64,000 bases of DNA from Sphingomonadales bacterium (GCA_016704425.1 JADJAC010000008.1:149186-213185), one strand, 5' to 3'; shown: positions 8,177-17,834, counted from the first letter of the stretch. Notes: generated from the sequence alone by a model not told the origin. Numbers and translations are program-made.

Positions 8177-8437
8177 TCACGCTGCACGTGCAGCCGGAGC
8201 ACCGCGCAGCAGGCCTTCGGTGCTCAAATCCTCATCGAGTTCGGGCCAGTGAATGCCATAGCCGCCGCCGCACTTTTCCCAATGGGCGCGTTGATCGGGC
8301 GTGGCGTTCTGCAAACGCGGATACCAGGAAAGTGGCGCCGATATGGTGCGGCCATCCATCAGGCTGACAATCAGGTTGTCGGCATCGCATCGGACATCGC
8401 GCACGCGTTCGTCGGTGACCTTAGCCGAAATATTCAT
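8177..8437 (-). CDS. DUF2442 protein (possible antitoxin partner)
   Basis: The 86 residues start at ATG 8437 (MNISAKVTDERVRDVRCDAD). DGRTISAPLSWYPRL and WPELDEDLSTEGLLRG are the classic DUF2442 signatures. The start overlaps the end of the DUF4160 gene by 17 bp, so translation is probably coupled. DUF2442 and DUF4160 genes are commonly adjacent, and the pair is suspected to act as a toxin-antitoxin module; the activity is not established here. The frame continues upstream, but the DUF2442 homology begins at this Met. Confidence 0.85.
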   Translation of the reverse strand: MNISAKVTDERVRDVRCDADNLIVSLMDGRTISAPLSWYPRLQNATPDQRAHWEKCGGGYGIHWPELDEDLSTEGLLRGAPAARAA

Positions 8438-8654
8438 GCCACTTCTCCACGAACATCCTCTGATGATCGCCAATGATCGCAATTATGCCAGCAATCTCGT
8501 GCGTGCGAAAGCCCCTGTTCCTCGCGACTTCCAGCGTGGCGAGCCAGACCTTGATTGTGGCATTGCCCTTGTCGACATGGATATGCGGGGGTTCATTCGG
8601 CTCATGGCTGAAGAAATAGAAGCGATAGCCGCCATAGCGCAGGAGAGTGGGCAT
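8421..8654 (-). CDS. DUF4160 protein (possible toxin partner)
   Basis: The 77-residue protein MPTLLRYGGYRFYFFSHE..PPHIHVDKG is a clear DUF4160: the F.S.E...PPH.HV signature, then a basic middle and EIAGIIAIIGDHQ near the end. It is first gene of a two-gene overlap with DUF2442. The start at 8654 fits the family start; a Met seven codons upstream is less likely. Its function is unknown. The short length and coupled partner are what suggest a toxin-antitoxin-like unit. Confidence 0.85.
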   Translation of the reverse strand: MPTLLRYGGYRFYFFSHEPNEPPHIHVDKGNATIKVWLATLEVARNRGFRTHEIAGIIAIIGDHQRMFVEKWHEYFG

Positions 8655-8727
8655 GCCGCAGTTACCCGCCGGCAATCCATTCCGGTTTCAGTCAACGACA
8701 GAGTGCGGGGAGCCCTTGACAGCCTTG

Positions 8728-8749
8728 GTGTAGTATAACACTAATACAC
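8728..8749. promoter_or_regulatory. Candidate operator dyad GTGTA-N12-TACAC near a TTGACA box
   Basis: A TTGACA -35-like hexamer is at 8716-8721, and a dyad GTGTA..TACAC spans 8728-8749, with TATAAC inside it. The dyad would cover the -10 region of a promoter for the membrane protein starting at 8777. Such GTGTA-N-TACAC sites are typical of GntR/YtrA-type repressors, but no such regulator is encoded nearby. Confidence 0.4.
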
Positions 8750-8776
8750 AATGACAGGCCAAAGGGAGGACATGCC

Positions 8777-9217
8777 ATGAATGCCCGTGACGACGCGAAG
8801 TTTCCGCCGGTTGCCTTGTGGCAGATCAATGCCATGCGGTTTCTGTTCCTGCTGATGGCCTTCGTTATGGGCGGCTTTGTCTGGTCCCAATTGCTGTTCG
8901 AGTCCGCGGATTGGCCCGTCATGCGGGGCCTTGCCAAATCGATGCTGGCCGCGCTTGCGCTGATGAGCCTGATCGGCGTCCGCTATCCGCTGCAGATGCT
9001 GCCGCTGATGCTCTATGAAATCGCGTGGAAGACGATCTGGCTGACGCTGATCGCAGGCCGTGCGTGGATGGCAGGGAAGTGGACGCCGGATATCGAGAGC
9101 CTGTTCACCGATTGCATCGGCATCGTGATCGCATATTTCATCGTGCCCTGGCGCTACGTCTGGGCGCGTTATGTCGTGCAGGCGATGGAGCCGTTGCGGG
9201 CACCGGGACCGCGTTAA
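8777..9217 (+). CDS. Small multi-pass membrane protein, function unknown
   Basis: The 146 residues form about four hydrophobic segments: roughly 20-45 (RFLFLLMAFVMGGFVW), 55-70, 75-97 and 110-125. There is no enzymatic motif. A start at ATG 8777 follows AGGGAGGACATGCC, which gives a ribosome binding site. It sits alone under a promoter-like region with a dyad operator, so it may be conditionally expressed. It is not recognised beyond being a small integral membrane protein. Confidence 0.7.
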   Translation: MNARDDAKFPPVALWQINAMRFLFLLMAFVMGGFVWSQLLFESADWPVMRGLAKSMLAALALMSLIGVRYPLQMLPLMLYEIAWKTIWLTLIAGRAWMAGKWTPDIESLFTDCIGIVIAYFIVPWRYVWARYVVQAMEPLRAPGPR

Positions 9218-9266
9218 CCGACGGTTGTTGACCCTGGTGCTAGGACGCGGCCGAGAGAGGTGCGGC

Positions 9267-9794
9267 ATGGAACTGGACTGGGGCAGACATATCGTGATCG
9301 GGCTGGTCTCTGCGCTGGCTGTATTTGCGCTGACCACCTGGGGAGGGAAGAGTGCGCCGGACCAGGCCGGTTGGCGCAACGTGCGTCCCGGCGGCACCTA
9401 TGCCTTCGGTATTGGTGCTGGCGTCGTCCTGACATTTCTGTTCAGCTATATCTGGCTCTTCGTGGGGTCGAGCAGGCCGGACGGCGCGCAGCAGATGCGC
9501 ATCCTGTTCTGGCTGATCCTTGCATTTTCAGCCGGTACGCTGATCACGATTTTCCAGTTCGGGCAGGCCCGGCGCACGGCGATGCGCTGGCGTGGAGACA
9601 CACTTGCCTGGCGTGGCAGGGATGGCGCGGACTACACCCGCAAGCTCAGTGATGCCATTGCGCTGCGCAAGCCGATGATGGGGCCGGTCAAGATCATTTT
9701 CTCCGACGGCGCCGAAGCACGCGTCGATCCCTATACCACCAACGCTGATCTGCTTCTCAAGACGGTCTCGGACCTGCTCGATCCACAAGCATAA
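9267..9794 (+). CDS. Membrane protein with two to three N-terminal TM helices
   Basis: The 175-residue protein has hydrophobic segments near residues 8-25, 47-68 and 80-98. A soluble C-terminal part of about 75 residues (MRWRGDTLAWRGRDG...PVKIIFSDGAEARVDPY) reads like a small PH-like beta domain. ATG 9267 follows GAGAGAGG. The stop lies just before a strong bidirectional terminator. Function unknown. Confidence 0.7.
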   Translation: MELDWGRHIVIGLVSALAVFALTTWGGKSAPDQAGWRNVRPGGTYAFGIGAGVVLTFLFSYIWLFVGSSRPDGAQQMRILFWLILAFSAGTLITIFQFGQARRTAMRWRGDTLAWRGRDGADYTRKLSDAIALRKPMMGPVKIIFSDGAEARVDPYTTNADLLLKTVSDLLDPQA

Positions 9795-9833
9795 GCGCGC
9801 TGGATCACATTGGGCGCGGCAGGGTGCGCCCGC

Positions 9834-9865
9834 AAAAAAGGCCCCGCCAGCATGGTGACGGGGCC
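9834..9865 (-). terminator. Rho-independent terminator of the PEP-CTERM gene
   Basis: On the minus strand the hairpin GGCCCCG/CGGGGCC (9840-9865) is followed by six Ts (9839-9834). It lies 26 bp beyond the stop of the PEP-CTERM gene. The stem would also stop readthrough from the converging membrane protein gene. Confidence 0.85.
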
Positions 9866-9891
9866 AATCTTTGCTTGGTCGTTATAAGAAT

Positions 9892-10674
9892 TCAGGCGAA
9901 TTTGACCGTCAGCGTGTGGCGCCGCCGCATCGATCCGCCAACAAGGCCGAAGCCCACGATCATCATCGCCCAGGTTGCGGGCTCAGGCACCGAATTGACG
10001 TAAGTGCGGAAGCCGAAATCAGCGTGCGACTTGAACGAGATGTCCGGCGCGTTCAGCGGCGCCGTGCCGCGATAGGCATTGCCGCCCGCATAGTCGATCG
10101 GTGAGAAATTCGCGACATTGAACGGCACACCCGGGGCATCCGTGGACGTGCCTGTGGCCCAGCCGAAGACGCCCTGGAATCCGCTCGGATTGCGCACCGC
10201 AATGACGAACTGCTCACCCGCATTGAAGGAGATGTTCTGCGCGCTCAGGTCGAAATTCACGATGCCGCCTTGTCCCGCAGCAAGCGAAGACAAATTGGCG
10301 AAGGCCGAGCCCAGAATATTGCCGGACTGGACAACGCCGGCATTGTCAAATGTCACATTATTGGCGATCACGACTTCAAAGCCGCCGACGCTGTTCTGCG
10401 GATTGAAACGGCTCAACTGGAGGTCGATCGCCGCCAGAACGCCGGAAATGCCCGCAGTCACGAACTGGATGCCCTGGGCCTCGATGAAGTTGGGAACCGT
10501 CCCGATCGGGTTCGTGTTGATGGGCTTTCCGAAGATCTGGTAGATGATCGAACCGCCGCTTGGTGCAACCGCAATATTGGACTGGTCAACGACCACCGCC
10601 GCGTTTGCCGCGCCGACCGCGCCGAACATGAACGCCGAAACGACGGCTGCTTTAAGACTTGTGGTCAAATTCAT
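9892..10674 (-). CDS. PEPxxWA-CTERM sorting-signal protein
   Basis: The 260-residue protein has an N-terminal signal peptide (about residues 1-25, ending in ANAA) and a C-terminal sorting signal: VPEPATWAMMIVGFGLVGG followed by an arginine cluster (SMRRRH). This is the PEPxxWA-CTERM type, thought to be handled by an exosortase/rhomboid-like system and exported to the surface. The middle (residues 30-225) is beta-rich and Asn/Gly-rich, without recognised enzyme motifs. GAGGGGG lies four bases before the ATG. The exosortase genes are not in this window. Confidence 0.88.
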   Translation of the reverse strand: MNLTTSLKAAVVSAFMFGAVGAANAAVVVDQSNIAVAPSGGSIIYQIFGKPINTNPIGTVPNFIEAQGIQFVTAGISGVLAAIDLQLSRFNPQNSVGGFEVVIANNVTFDNAGVVQSGNILGSAFANLSSLAAGQGGIVNFDLSAQNISFNAGEQFVIAVRNPSGFQGVFGWATGTSTDAPGVPFNVANFSPIDYAGGNAYRGTAPLNAPDISFKSHADFGFRTYVNSVPEPATWAMMIVGFGLVGGSMRRRHTLTVKFA

Positions 10675-10689
10675 AGTGCCCCCTCATTT

Positions 10690-10716
10690 GCGATTCACAA
10701 GCGAATCGCTTTTTTT
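10690..10716 (+). terminator. Terminator-like hairpin in the leader of the PEP-CTERM gene
   Basis: GCGATTC (10690-10696) pairs with GAATCGC (10703-10709) and is followed by seven Ts on the plus strand. On the minus strand it is a hairpin only 16 bases before the PEP-CTERM start codon, next to its ribosome binding site. No plus-strand gene ends nearby, so its role is unclear. Confidence 0.5.
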
Positions 10717-10844
10717 ACCCCGACTTTGTCAGCTTGAAGTCAGAATTGGCCCGGCGCAACCCCGCCATTCAACCTGTCTCGATTCAGGACTCCGGGCAGC
10801 AGCATCCGCCGAGATGCTATTCTGTGGCGAACCGGGAAGGCCAG

Positions 10845-11276
10845 CTAGCCCTTCCACCCGTGCGAGAGCAGCTTCACGGTTACGCGCCCCATCGCAACCT
10901 CGGTTCCGTCGGCATCGTGCATCGGGAATTCGGCGATATAAGTCGCGGAACCCTTGCGCTCCAGATCAGCGAGCAGGGCTTCGAGTTCAGCTTCGCTCAG
11001 GCGGAACTCGGCCGTCACATCGCTCGCGGCAGATTTCCTGAAGGCGACATAAATGTCCTTCAGGATCGGGAAGAATCGCGTTGTATCGAGGATCGAAATG
11101 CCCGGGATGGCCGCCACTGCCTCAGCCAACACCGTATAGGCACCCATATAGAGGACATCGACATGGTTCTCATTGCCCTTGAGCGGCATGAGCAGCTTTG
11201 CATAACCACGACCTACCTCGAGCCGCTTGAGGCCAGTGCGCTCGACAAACTCCACGCGGTAGGTCGGTTGCGTCAT
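10845..11276 (-). CDS. Hotdog-fold thioesterase-like protein (DUF4442/YiiD-type)
   Basis: The 143 residues show the hotdog arrangement: YAKLLMPLKGNENHVDVLYMGAY is the conserved N/D-containing start of the central helix, and the C-terminal half supplies the beta strands. In this family the Asn/His/Asp region replaces the classical PaaI active site. A role in acyl-CoA thioester hydrolysis is inferred from the fold only. ATG 11276 is the first in-frame Met (MTQPTYRVEF). The thiC relic lies immediately upstream on the same strand. Confidence 0.65.
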   Translation of the reverse strand: MTQPTYRVEFVERTGLKRLEVGRGYAKLLMPLKGNENHVDVLYMGAYTVLAEAVAAIPGISILDTTRFFPILKDIYVAFRKSAASDVTAEFRLSEAELEALLADLERKGSATYIAEFPMHDADGTEVAMGRVTVKLLSHGWKG

Positions 11277-11294
11277 CGGGGACTCCCTGCCTGA

Positions 11295-11399
11295 TCAATC
11301 ATGATTGCAGTCGGCTGCGCCCATGTAAAGCTCGCCCCCGGTCTCGTCATGGACCGTGCTCATCTGGGCCATGCCTGCGTCGGCCTCTGCTGCGAGCAT
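11295..11399 (-). pseudogene. Relic of the thiC 3' end
   Basis: The minus frame encodes AEADAGMAQMS.VHDETGGELYMGAADCNHD and a TGA. It lines up without gaps with the last 30 residues of the ThiC encoded at 14428-16302 (AEAGMAQMS.VYDETGRELYMGAGDREHD), and the DNA is mostly identical. Upstream of this block the similarity stops. It is 34 codons from a Met and has no other thiC sequence before it, so it is best read as a left-over duplication of the gene end. An independent short peptide gene is less likely. Confidence 0.65.
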
Positions 11400-11483
11400 C
11401 GCCGCGCACCTTTGCGGCAGGGGCGGGTGATCAATAACATGACACTGGCGCGAAATCGGCTATGGTTGGGGAAGGAGACCGAT

Positions 11484-11981
11484 ATGCGCGTCATGACCGG
11501 TTTGGAATTGGGCTATTCCCGTGTGGCGCGATTTCGTGTGCGCCTGCGCTTGGCGTTGCTGATCGCGGCGATGGCCTCTTTCACGCAGGTGGCGGCCGCG
11601 ACCGGCCCTGCTGCACTTACGGGCCAGTATCGCCACGATTGCGCGCCGTATGACGGCCCGGCCTTTACCATTTCGCTGGCGACGCCAAAGCATCGACACG
11701 AATATCTGCTCAAGGCGACGGTCCCGCTCGAACAGGCTGCGGGGAAATGGACGCACGGCAATATGTCACGCCCGGGCGAGGCCTCCATTGCCTGGTGCCG
11801 CACGCGGCTGGAGATGGTTTGCGAATATCCAAAATCGGGCAGCTTCCGCATTGCGCCGTTGCGCGGTGGCATCATGCGTGGTGAGGTGACCGCGCATTTC
11901 GCAGGCGAACGCGCCGCCCGTCGCTTCACCTTCACCGCCCGCGCGGGACCAAGGCCAACGGGGCGCGGTTTCTGCGGGTAG
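11484..11981 (+). CDS. Secreted protein of unknown function
   Basis: The 165 residues start at ATG 11484 with GAAGGAGA six bases upstream. A basic N-region and a hydrophobic core (LRLALLIAAMASF) ending around TQVAAATG give a signal peptide of about 40 residues. The mature part has three Cys residues and ends in GRGFCG; no domain is recognised. A longer open frame from 11301 runs over the thiC relic and is not used. The gene is convergent with the next gene, 21 bp apart. Confidence 0.6.
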   Translation: MRVMTGLELGYSRVARFRVRLRLALLIAAMASFTQVAAATGPAALTGQYRHDCAPYDGPAFTISLATPKHRHEYLLKATVPLEQAAGKWTHGNMSRPGEASIAWCRTRLEMVCEYPKSGSFRIAPLRGGIMRGEVTAHFAGERAARRFTFTARAGPRPTGRGFCG

Positions 11982-12002
11982 CCCAGGCGAGGCGTGCGGA
12001 CG

Positions 12003-12416
12003 TCAAGACCCGGATCGCCGCACGCCTGCGCCTTCCAGCGCTGCGGGAAAGCCCCGGTCTATGCATTGCGAGGGAAGCGCGATTTCCTCACCGTCGTGCA
12101 TGACCAATATGATCTCATCGGGGCCTTCGCTCCAGATATGTTTCCTGAATGACGCGATGTCGGCGAGAGCAATCGTGCGGTCCTGCCGTCCGTGGGTGAA
12201 ACGCAAAGCGCGTGGCGTCAGCACTGCGCCCGATTGCGGATTGGTGACCAGCAACCAGCCGACCCCGGCCAGCGCCGCCCACATCGGCGCCATCGCATAC
12301 CATTGCGCGTCCTTCCACAGCCCGAACCCCACCATGCCCGCGCAGAACAGGCCGGCAAACAGCGTCAATGGACGGCGGCCGGACTGGTGATGCGTGTAAA
12401 GCGGCGCCTCTGGCAT
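12003..12416 (-). CDS. Membrane protein with two TM helices and a PH-like tail
   Basis: The 137-residue protein has a hydrophobic pair at about residues 16-33 and 41-58 (PLTLFAGLFCAGMVGFGLW, then WAALAGVGWLLV). The rest is a beta-rich tail (LTPRALRFTHGRQDRTIALADIASF), resembling bacterial PH-like domains. This layout is common in small unassigned inner membrane proteins. Function not known. Confidence 0.65.
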   Translation of the reverse strand: MPEAPLYTHHQSGRRPLTLFAGLFCAGMVGFGLWKDAQWYAMAPMWAALAGVGWLLVTNPQSGAVLTPRALRFTHGRQDRTIALADIASFRKHIWSEGPDEIILVMHDGEEIALPSQCIDRGFPAALEGAGVRRSGS

Positions 12417-12539
12417 AGGCGGGGGTTTAGCGGATTTGGGTTAAGGGAGGGTTTGGCTGGGGGCGAGGGATCAGGACTTCCGTCTTAGCGGGCGGTTTAA
12501 GTCCGCCTAATTGGTGTGTTTAGTAAAGTGGCACCGTAA

Positions 12540-14402
12540 TTAAGCCTCGGCAAACCGACGATGGTTGGCCCATAAAGACGTAAGATACTCTACCAGCTCG
12601 CTTAAGTGTTCGAGATTATTTGCGACAAGCCATCTCACAATCTGCTCACCGTGTCGGATTTTGGAGTAGGTCAGGTGATACTGGCTAAAAAGGCTCTCAA
12701 GCAGTTTAGCGCCATGGCAGGAAGCGACCCAAGCTTGATCATCGCTCCAATTCAAATCGCTGTTCCGCATCGGATCGTCCGCCGTGATCTCCGCGATCGC
12801 CGTAACGATGTCTTCAACCGAGGGGATGGAAGCTTCGAGCGCACGCAGTTCAAATTCCGCTGCGATCGCAAACTGAATGGCGTCTGCTTGGATAAAGTGA
12901 TTTTCCAAAAGTGTGCGGGGCAAAAACGATATCAATCCACCTGACAATCTTTGAAGATCTTCGATCTGCTGTGTGGTACGCTTTTCTCGATCAAAGCTAA
13001 AGCCGATTGCGGGAGGAACCAATGCAGCACCCTCGGTCAATCGCTTATAGACCTCCCAGACCAGTTTAGCGTCTGCCGATCTGGCATCGAAATCGCCAGT
13101 CGCACGAACAGGAACGAAAACGGTTCCGGGGGGTGGCGGCGGATCGCAACGCGCCGCTAGAATCGGGAAGCATGCCGCTTCAGTTTGTCCTTCAACCCAA
13201 ATGATGTAATCTGCGCCAAACACATCAGACAGGCGCACGCCTAAGTCCGACAGCAACTCAGCCACATCGTCCATGTTCGACTGATCGATCTGGCGAACCT
13301 TGCTCTCTCCGGTGACGGTATCCCAAGTAACTTGATGCAAGATTTCCGGTCGGATTGCGGTAATCAGCTCGGCAGAGTGTGTAGCAATTACATATTGGTT
13401 CTGATCATAAGTTTTGAGAATCTCGATCAGCTTTCGTGACGCTCCGGGATGCAGAAAACTGTTCGGCTCGTCGATTGCAATCACATTGCCCTGTCGGGTC
13501 ATAGCGATAAACAAGATTGCAAGCACTTGGCCGACGCCTGTGCCGGCTTCCTTCAATCGGATCGCCAAGTCATCTCTTTGCGTAGCGGTATCGACCTGCC
13601 ACAAACATATTGTCAGTAGGTTTGCCCCGTCTTGGGCGGGCGGGGTCGTAACAGCCGTTATCTGAGGAAAAACGTCTTGGACATGGCGTGTAAACTGATC
13701 CCATAAATTCGGATTTGCTTGCAGCTCGTGCAGCAAGGTAGGTAAATTTCCAGCGTTAGCGTTGAGGGTCTGGCCTTGTGCAGGCTGGGAAGCGTCGATA
13801 TTCAAGCGTTCGGCATCGAATACAAATATCCGGCGCTCCAAAGCTTGAGTTGTGATATCTAAAAGGTTTTCTTCGTTTCCGGCTATGCCCCCGCAACGCC
13901 ACTCGCGCGTCGGCGCATGAAAATCGATGACCAGTGTTAACCTGTTACCAGGCAACGGGTCCGCAAACTGACCATGCGATGGCCAAACCGCAGCTAACGC
14001 CTTTTGTTGATCCATCGGCCAAGTCAAAGAAATCTTGATTTGCTTCTGCAGCAGAAACGGGCGCCAGTTCTGGACTAGGTCTGGGACTTCATCGGTCTCT
14101 GTTTGATCTACGGGGAACGTTATTCGGTTGATCCCGGATTGTCCCGCAATGCGTTCAATCTCCGACCATTCAAAAACGACGTCGGCGTCAAACTTGGGTG
14201 TTGGATCAAGAGCGATTTCTCGATCAAAAAGCGGGGAGCGATGAGGCTTTGCTCCAGCACCCCGGAAACGCAAACCTTGCAGAAGCGCGGATTTGCCAGA
14301 ATTATTTTTGCCTACGACAACTGTAAAGTCCGGGGCCAGCTCAATGTCTCCGCTGTCCCGATAGCTTTTGTAGTTCTGTAGCCGAAGTCTACTGACTTTC
14401 AC
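12540..14402 (-). CDS. OLD-like AAA ATPase with a Toprim-like C-terminal part
   Basis: The 620-residue protein begins MKVSRLRLQNYKSY, an SMC/RecF-type ATPase start, with Walker A GKNNSGKS at 31-38. LKEAGTGVGQVLAIL stands in for the signature loop, then Walker B VIAIDEPNSFLHP, then YVIATHSAEL (H-loop). From about residue 400 IIWVEGQTEAACFP looks like the first Toprim motif of OLD nucleases. The later DxD position reads GFSFDREK, so its first Asp is Ser. LPRTLLENHF follows, as in OLD proteins. Such proteins are standalone or paired anti-phage or DNA-repair nucleases; no partner gene is adjacent. Base composition is AT-richer than the flanking thiC. Nuclease activity is uncertain because of the replaced Asp. 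Confidence 0.8.
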   Translation of the reverse strand: MKVSRLRLQNYKSYRDSGDIELAPDFTVVVGKNNSGKSALLQGLRFRGAGAKPHRSPLFDREIALDPTPKFDADVVFEWSEIERIAGQSGINRITFPVDQTETDEVPDLVQNWRPFLLQKQIKISLTWPMDQQKALAAVWPSHGQFADPLPGNRLTLVIDFHAPTREWRCGGIAGNEENLLDITTQALERRIFVFDAERLNIDASQPAQGQTLNANAGNLPTLLHELQANPNLWDQFTRHVQDVFPQITAVTTPPAQDGANLLTICLWQVDTATQRDDLAIRLKEAGTGVGQVLAILFIAMTRQGNVIAIDEPNSFLHPGASRKLIEILKTYDQNQYVIATHSAELITAIRPEILHQVTWDTVTGESKVRQIDQSNMDDVAELLSDLGVRLSDVFGADYIIWVEGQTEAACFPILAARCDPPPPPGTVFVPVRATGDFDARSADAKLVWEVYKRLTEGAALVPPAIGFSFDREKRTTQQIEDLQRLSGGLISFLPRTLLENHFIQADAIQFAIAAEFELRALEASIPSVEDIVTAIAEITADDPMRNSDLNWSDDQAWVASCHGAKLLESLFSQYHLTYSKIRHGEQIVRWLVANNLEHLSELVEYLTSLWANHRRFAEA

Positions 14403-14427
14403 CGTGCCCCCTTTCTCAGTCGCCTAG

Positions 14428-16302
<1,875 letters not shown>

Positions 16303-16344
16303 AATCATGCTCCTTCAAATGCCGGAGCAAGAGTGCGGCGATGG

Positions 16345-16440
16345 TCGCCACTCCCTCCCTCCGCCCGTACAAACGGGATCAGGTTCGGCGGGTCGGGCTG
16401 CGTTACCAGCCCCTCTCAGTCACACGACTCCCCGGGGATA
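16345..16440 (-). promoter_or_regulatory. TPP riboswitch upstream of thiC
   Basis: On the minus strand the aptamer's signature elements appear in order: GGGGAGTCGT start, CTGAGAGGGGCTG with the CUGAGA core, then CCGAACCTGATCCCG with the ACCTGAT motif, then a closing GGGCGGAGG. This is a thi-box leader, with the thiC ribosome binding site about 30 bases downstream. Thiamine pyrophosphate binding should repress thiC. Confidence 0.96.
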
Positions 16441-16476
16441 AGCTGATGCTAGAAGGATTCGTCGGTCGGGTCCAGT

Positions 16477-17337
16477 TCAAGCGGCGAAGCGCGCCGGTAT
16501 TTCCGGATCGGACGTGTCGAGCAGCGGAATATCGCCCTGGGGCAAGCCGGCATAGGCATCTGCCCAGCGCGCCACCCAGTCCGGATCGGTTACGCCCGCC
16601 GGATGATAGCCCGGCAGGAGCGAGCGCAAGATGGCTGGCGAGGCATGCCATGCGAACCGTCCGATCATGGCATAAAGGCGCAAGCGGCTGCGCCAGTTTC
16701 GCCAGAGTCCATCGCGTTCAAGCATGCGCTTGTACCCTTTGCGGGAGGCCATGGCGACATGCCAGGCCCCGAACAGGGTTCCCCAGACGCGCGGCCAGTA
16801 ATCTCCGCACAGGTTCTGATACAGATCGAATGCGACGTTCTTGTGTTCCGTTTCCTCGACCATATGCCACAGGACCAGTGAGGAGACGGACCGGTCAGCA
16901 TTGCCGAACAGGATTGACCGCTGGTGGATCAGCCATTCGGTGATCCCCATGGTCATCGTTTCAAATCCCGCCGTATAGGCAAGGCGCCAGCGCAGGCTTC
17001 GCTGCTGGAACCGGCGATAGTCCGCCTCGAGCGCGCCTTCGACGTCAGCCAGTTCGGGATAACTCTGCTTCAAAATCTCGTTGTAGCGGCGGTGGTTCTG
17101 GAAATGCACGCCTTCCTGCCCGATGAAGGCCTGGACATCGGCTTTGAGATCGGGCTTGCTGACGAGCTTCAATGCCTCGGTCACCGTGCGGATCAGAAAG
17201 GGTTCGAGATAGGGCATCGCGAGCGATGCTCCGTTGACCATATGGCTCCATTCGCGGCGGCGCGGATGCCAGGCCGGATCGATCTTCTCGTCGAAGGCGA
17301 AAGGGATGCGGCGCACCAGAATCGCAGTGCCGCTCAT
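16477..17337 (-). CDS. Ferritin-like metal-dependent hydrolase (COG3687 type)
   Basis: The 286-residue protein has the paired-helix pattern of di-iron, ferritin-like proteins: FIGQEGVHFQNHRRYN near residue 95, and WHMVEETEHKNVAFD near residue 170, giving ExxH pairs for metal binding. PYLEPFLIRTVTEAL is another conserved segment. The family is called predicted metal-dependent hydrolase, but no reaction is established. ATG 17337 overlaps the stop of the upstream membrane protein by four bases, so the two are translationally coupled. Confidence 0.85.
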   Translation of the reverse strand: MSGTAILVRRIPFAFDEKIDPAWHPRRREWSHMVNGASLAMPYLEPFLIRTVTEALKLVSKPDLKADVQAFIGQEGVHFQNHRRYNEILKQSYPELADVEGALEADYRRFQQRSLRWRLAYTAGFETMTMGITEWLIHQRSILFGNADRSVSSLVLWHMVEETEHKNVAFDLYQNLCGDYWPRVWGTLFGAWHVAMASRKGYKRMLERDGLWRNWRSRLRLYAMIGRFAWHASPAILRSLLPGYHPAGVTDPDWVARWADAYAGLPQGDIPLLDTSDPEIPARFAA

Positions 17338-17834
17338 TGTCCGCCCCGCATATGCCTGACATGTTGCCACGCGCCCCAGAGCATCAGCGGGAACGCAATA
17401 TGCACGCCGATCATCGGCGGCCAGCCAAAGACAAAGATGATGTTGTTGATCGTGACATCGCCGGGGAACGGCCCTCCACCGAATTCCAGACCGCGCGTGC
17501 CGAATGCCGCGTTGGCGAAGGCCGGCAGTGTGAACAGCCAGGCAAAGGCAAGCGATGACCAGAACAGCCAGGCCTGCGCACGATCGCCGAGCCGGATGTA
17601 TCCGCCGGCTGCGCCAATCGCGATCAGCAAGGTGCCGTTCGTGATGGCTTCAAGATGCGCCATGTTCCAGGCCCGGCGGTCTCCGGCGATCTTGACGGGC
17701 ACATCCTGGATGAATGGCCAGAGATCAATCGCTCCCAACAGGAAAAACATGTAGAACCAGCCGATGAGCAAGGCTGTAACCAACAGGCCGATACCGTTGA
17801 GTATCAACAATGCGCGGCGTCTTTCGCTCAGCAT
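17334..17834 (-). CDS. Four-TM membrane protein, styrene-oxide-isomerase-like
   Basis: The 166-residue protein has four hydrophobic helices, and helix 2 starts NMAHLEAITNGTLLIAIG, an H.E..N.TL pattern like that of the haem-binding styrene oxide isomerase family. FGWPPMIGVHIAFP lies in the last helix. It is directly followed, with a 4-bp overlap, by the ferritin-like hydrolase gene, so the two probably serve one process. The assignment rests on remembered motif resemblance only. Confidence 0.6.
   Translation of the reverse strand: MLSERRRALLILNGIGLLVTALLIGWFYMFFLLGAIDLWPFIQDVPVKIAGDRRAWNMAHLEAITNGTLLIAIGAAGGYIRLGDRAQAWLFWSSLAFAWLFTLPAFANAAFGTRGLEFGGGPFPGDVTINNIIFVFGWPPMIGVHIAFPLMLWGAWQHVRHMRGGQ

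Noticed and set aside
8716..8736. TTGACA with TATAAC as a standard promoter
   Set aside because: The spacing between the two boxes is 12 bases, too short for a normal sigma-70 promoter; only the TTGACA and the dyad are reported as suggestive.
11301..11981. 226-codon reading of the secreted protein gene
   Set aside because: The extra N-terminus is the antisense of the thiC relic. ATG 11484 has a good ribosome binding site and starts a signal peptide.
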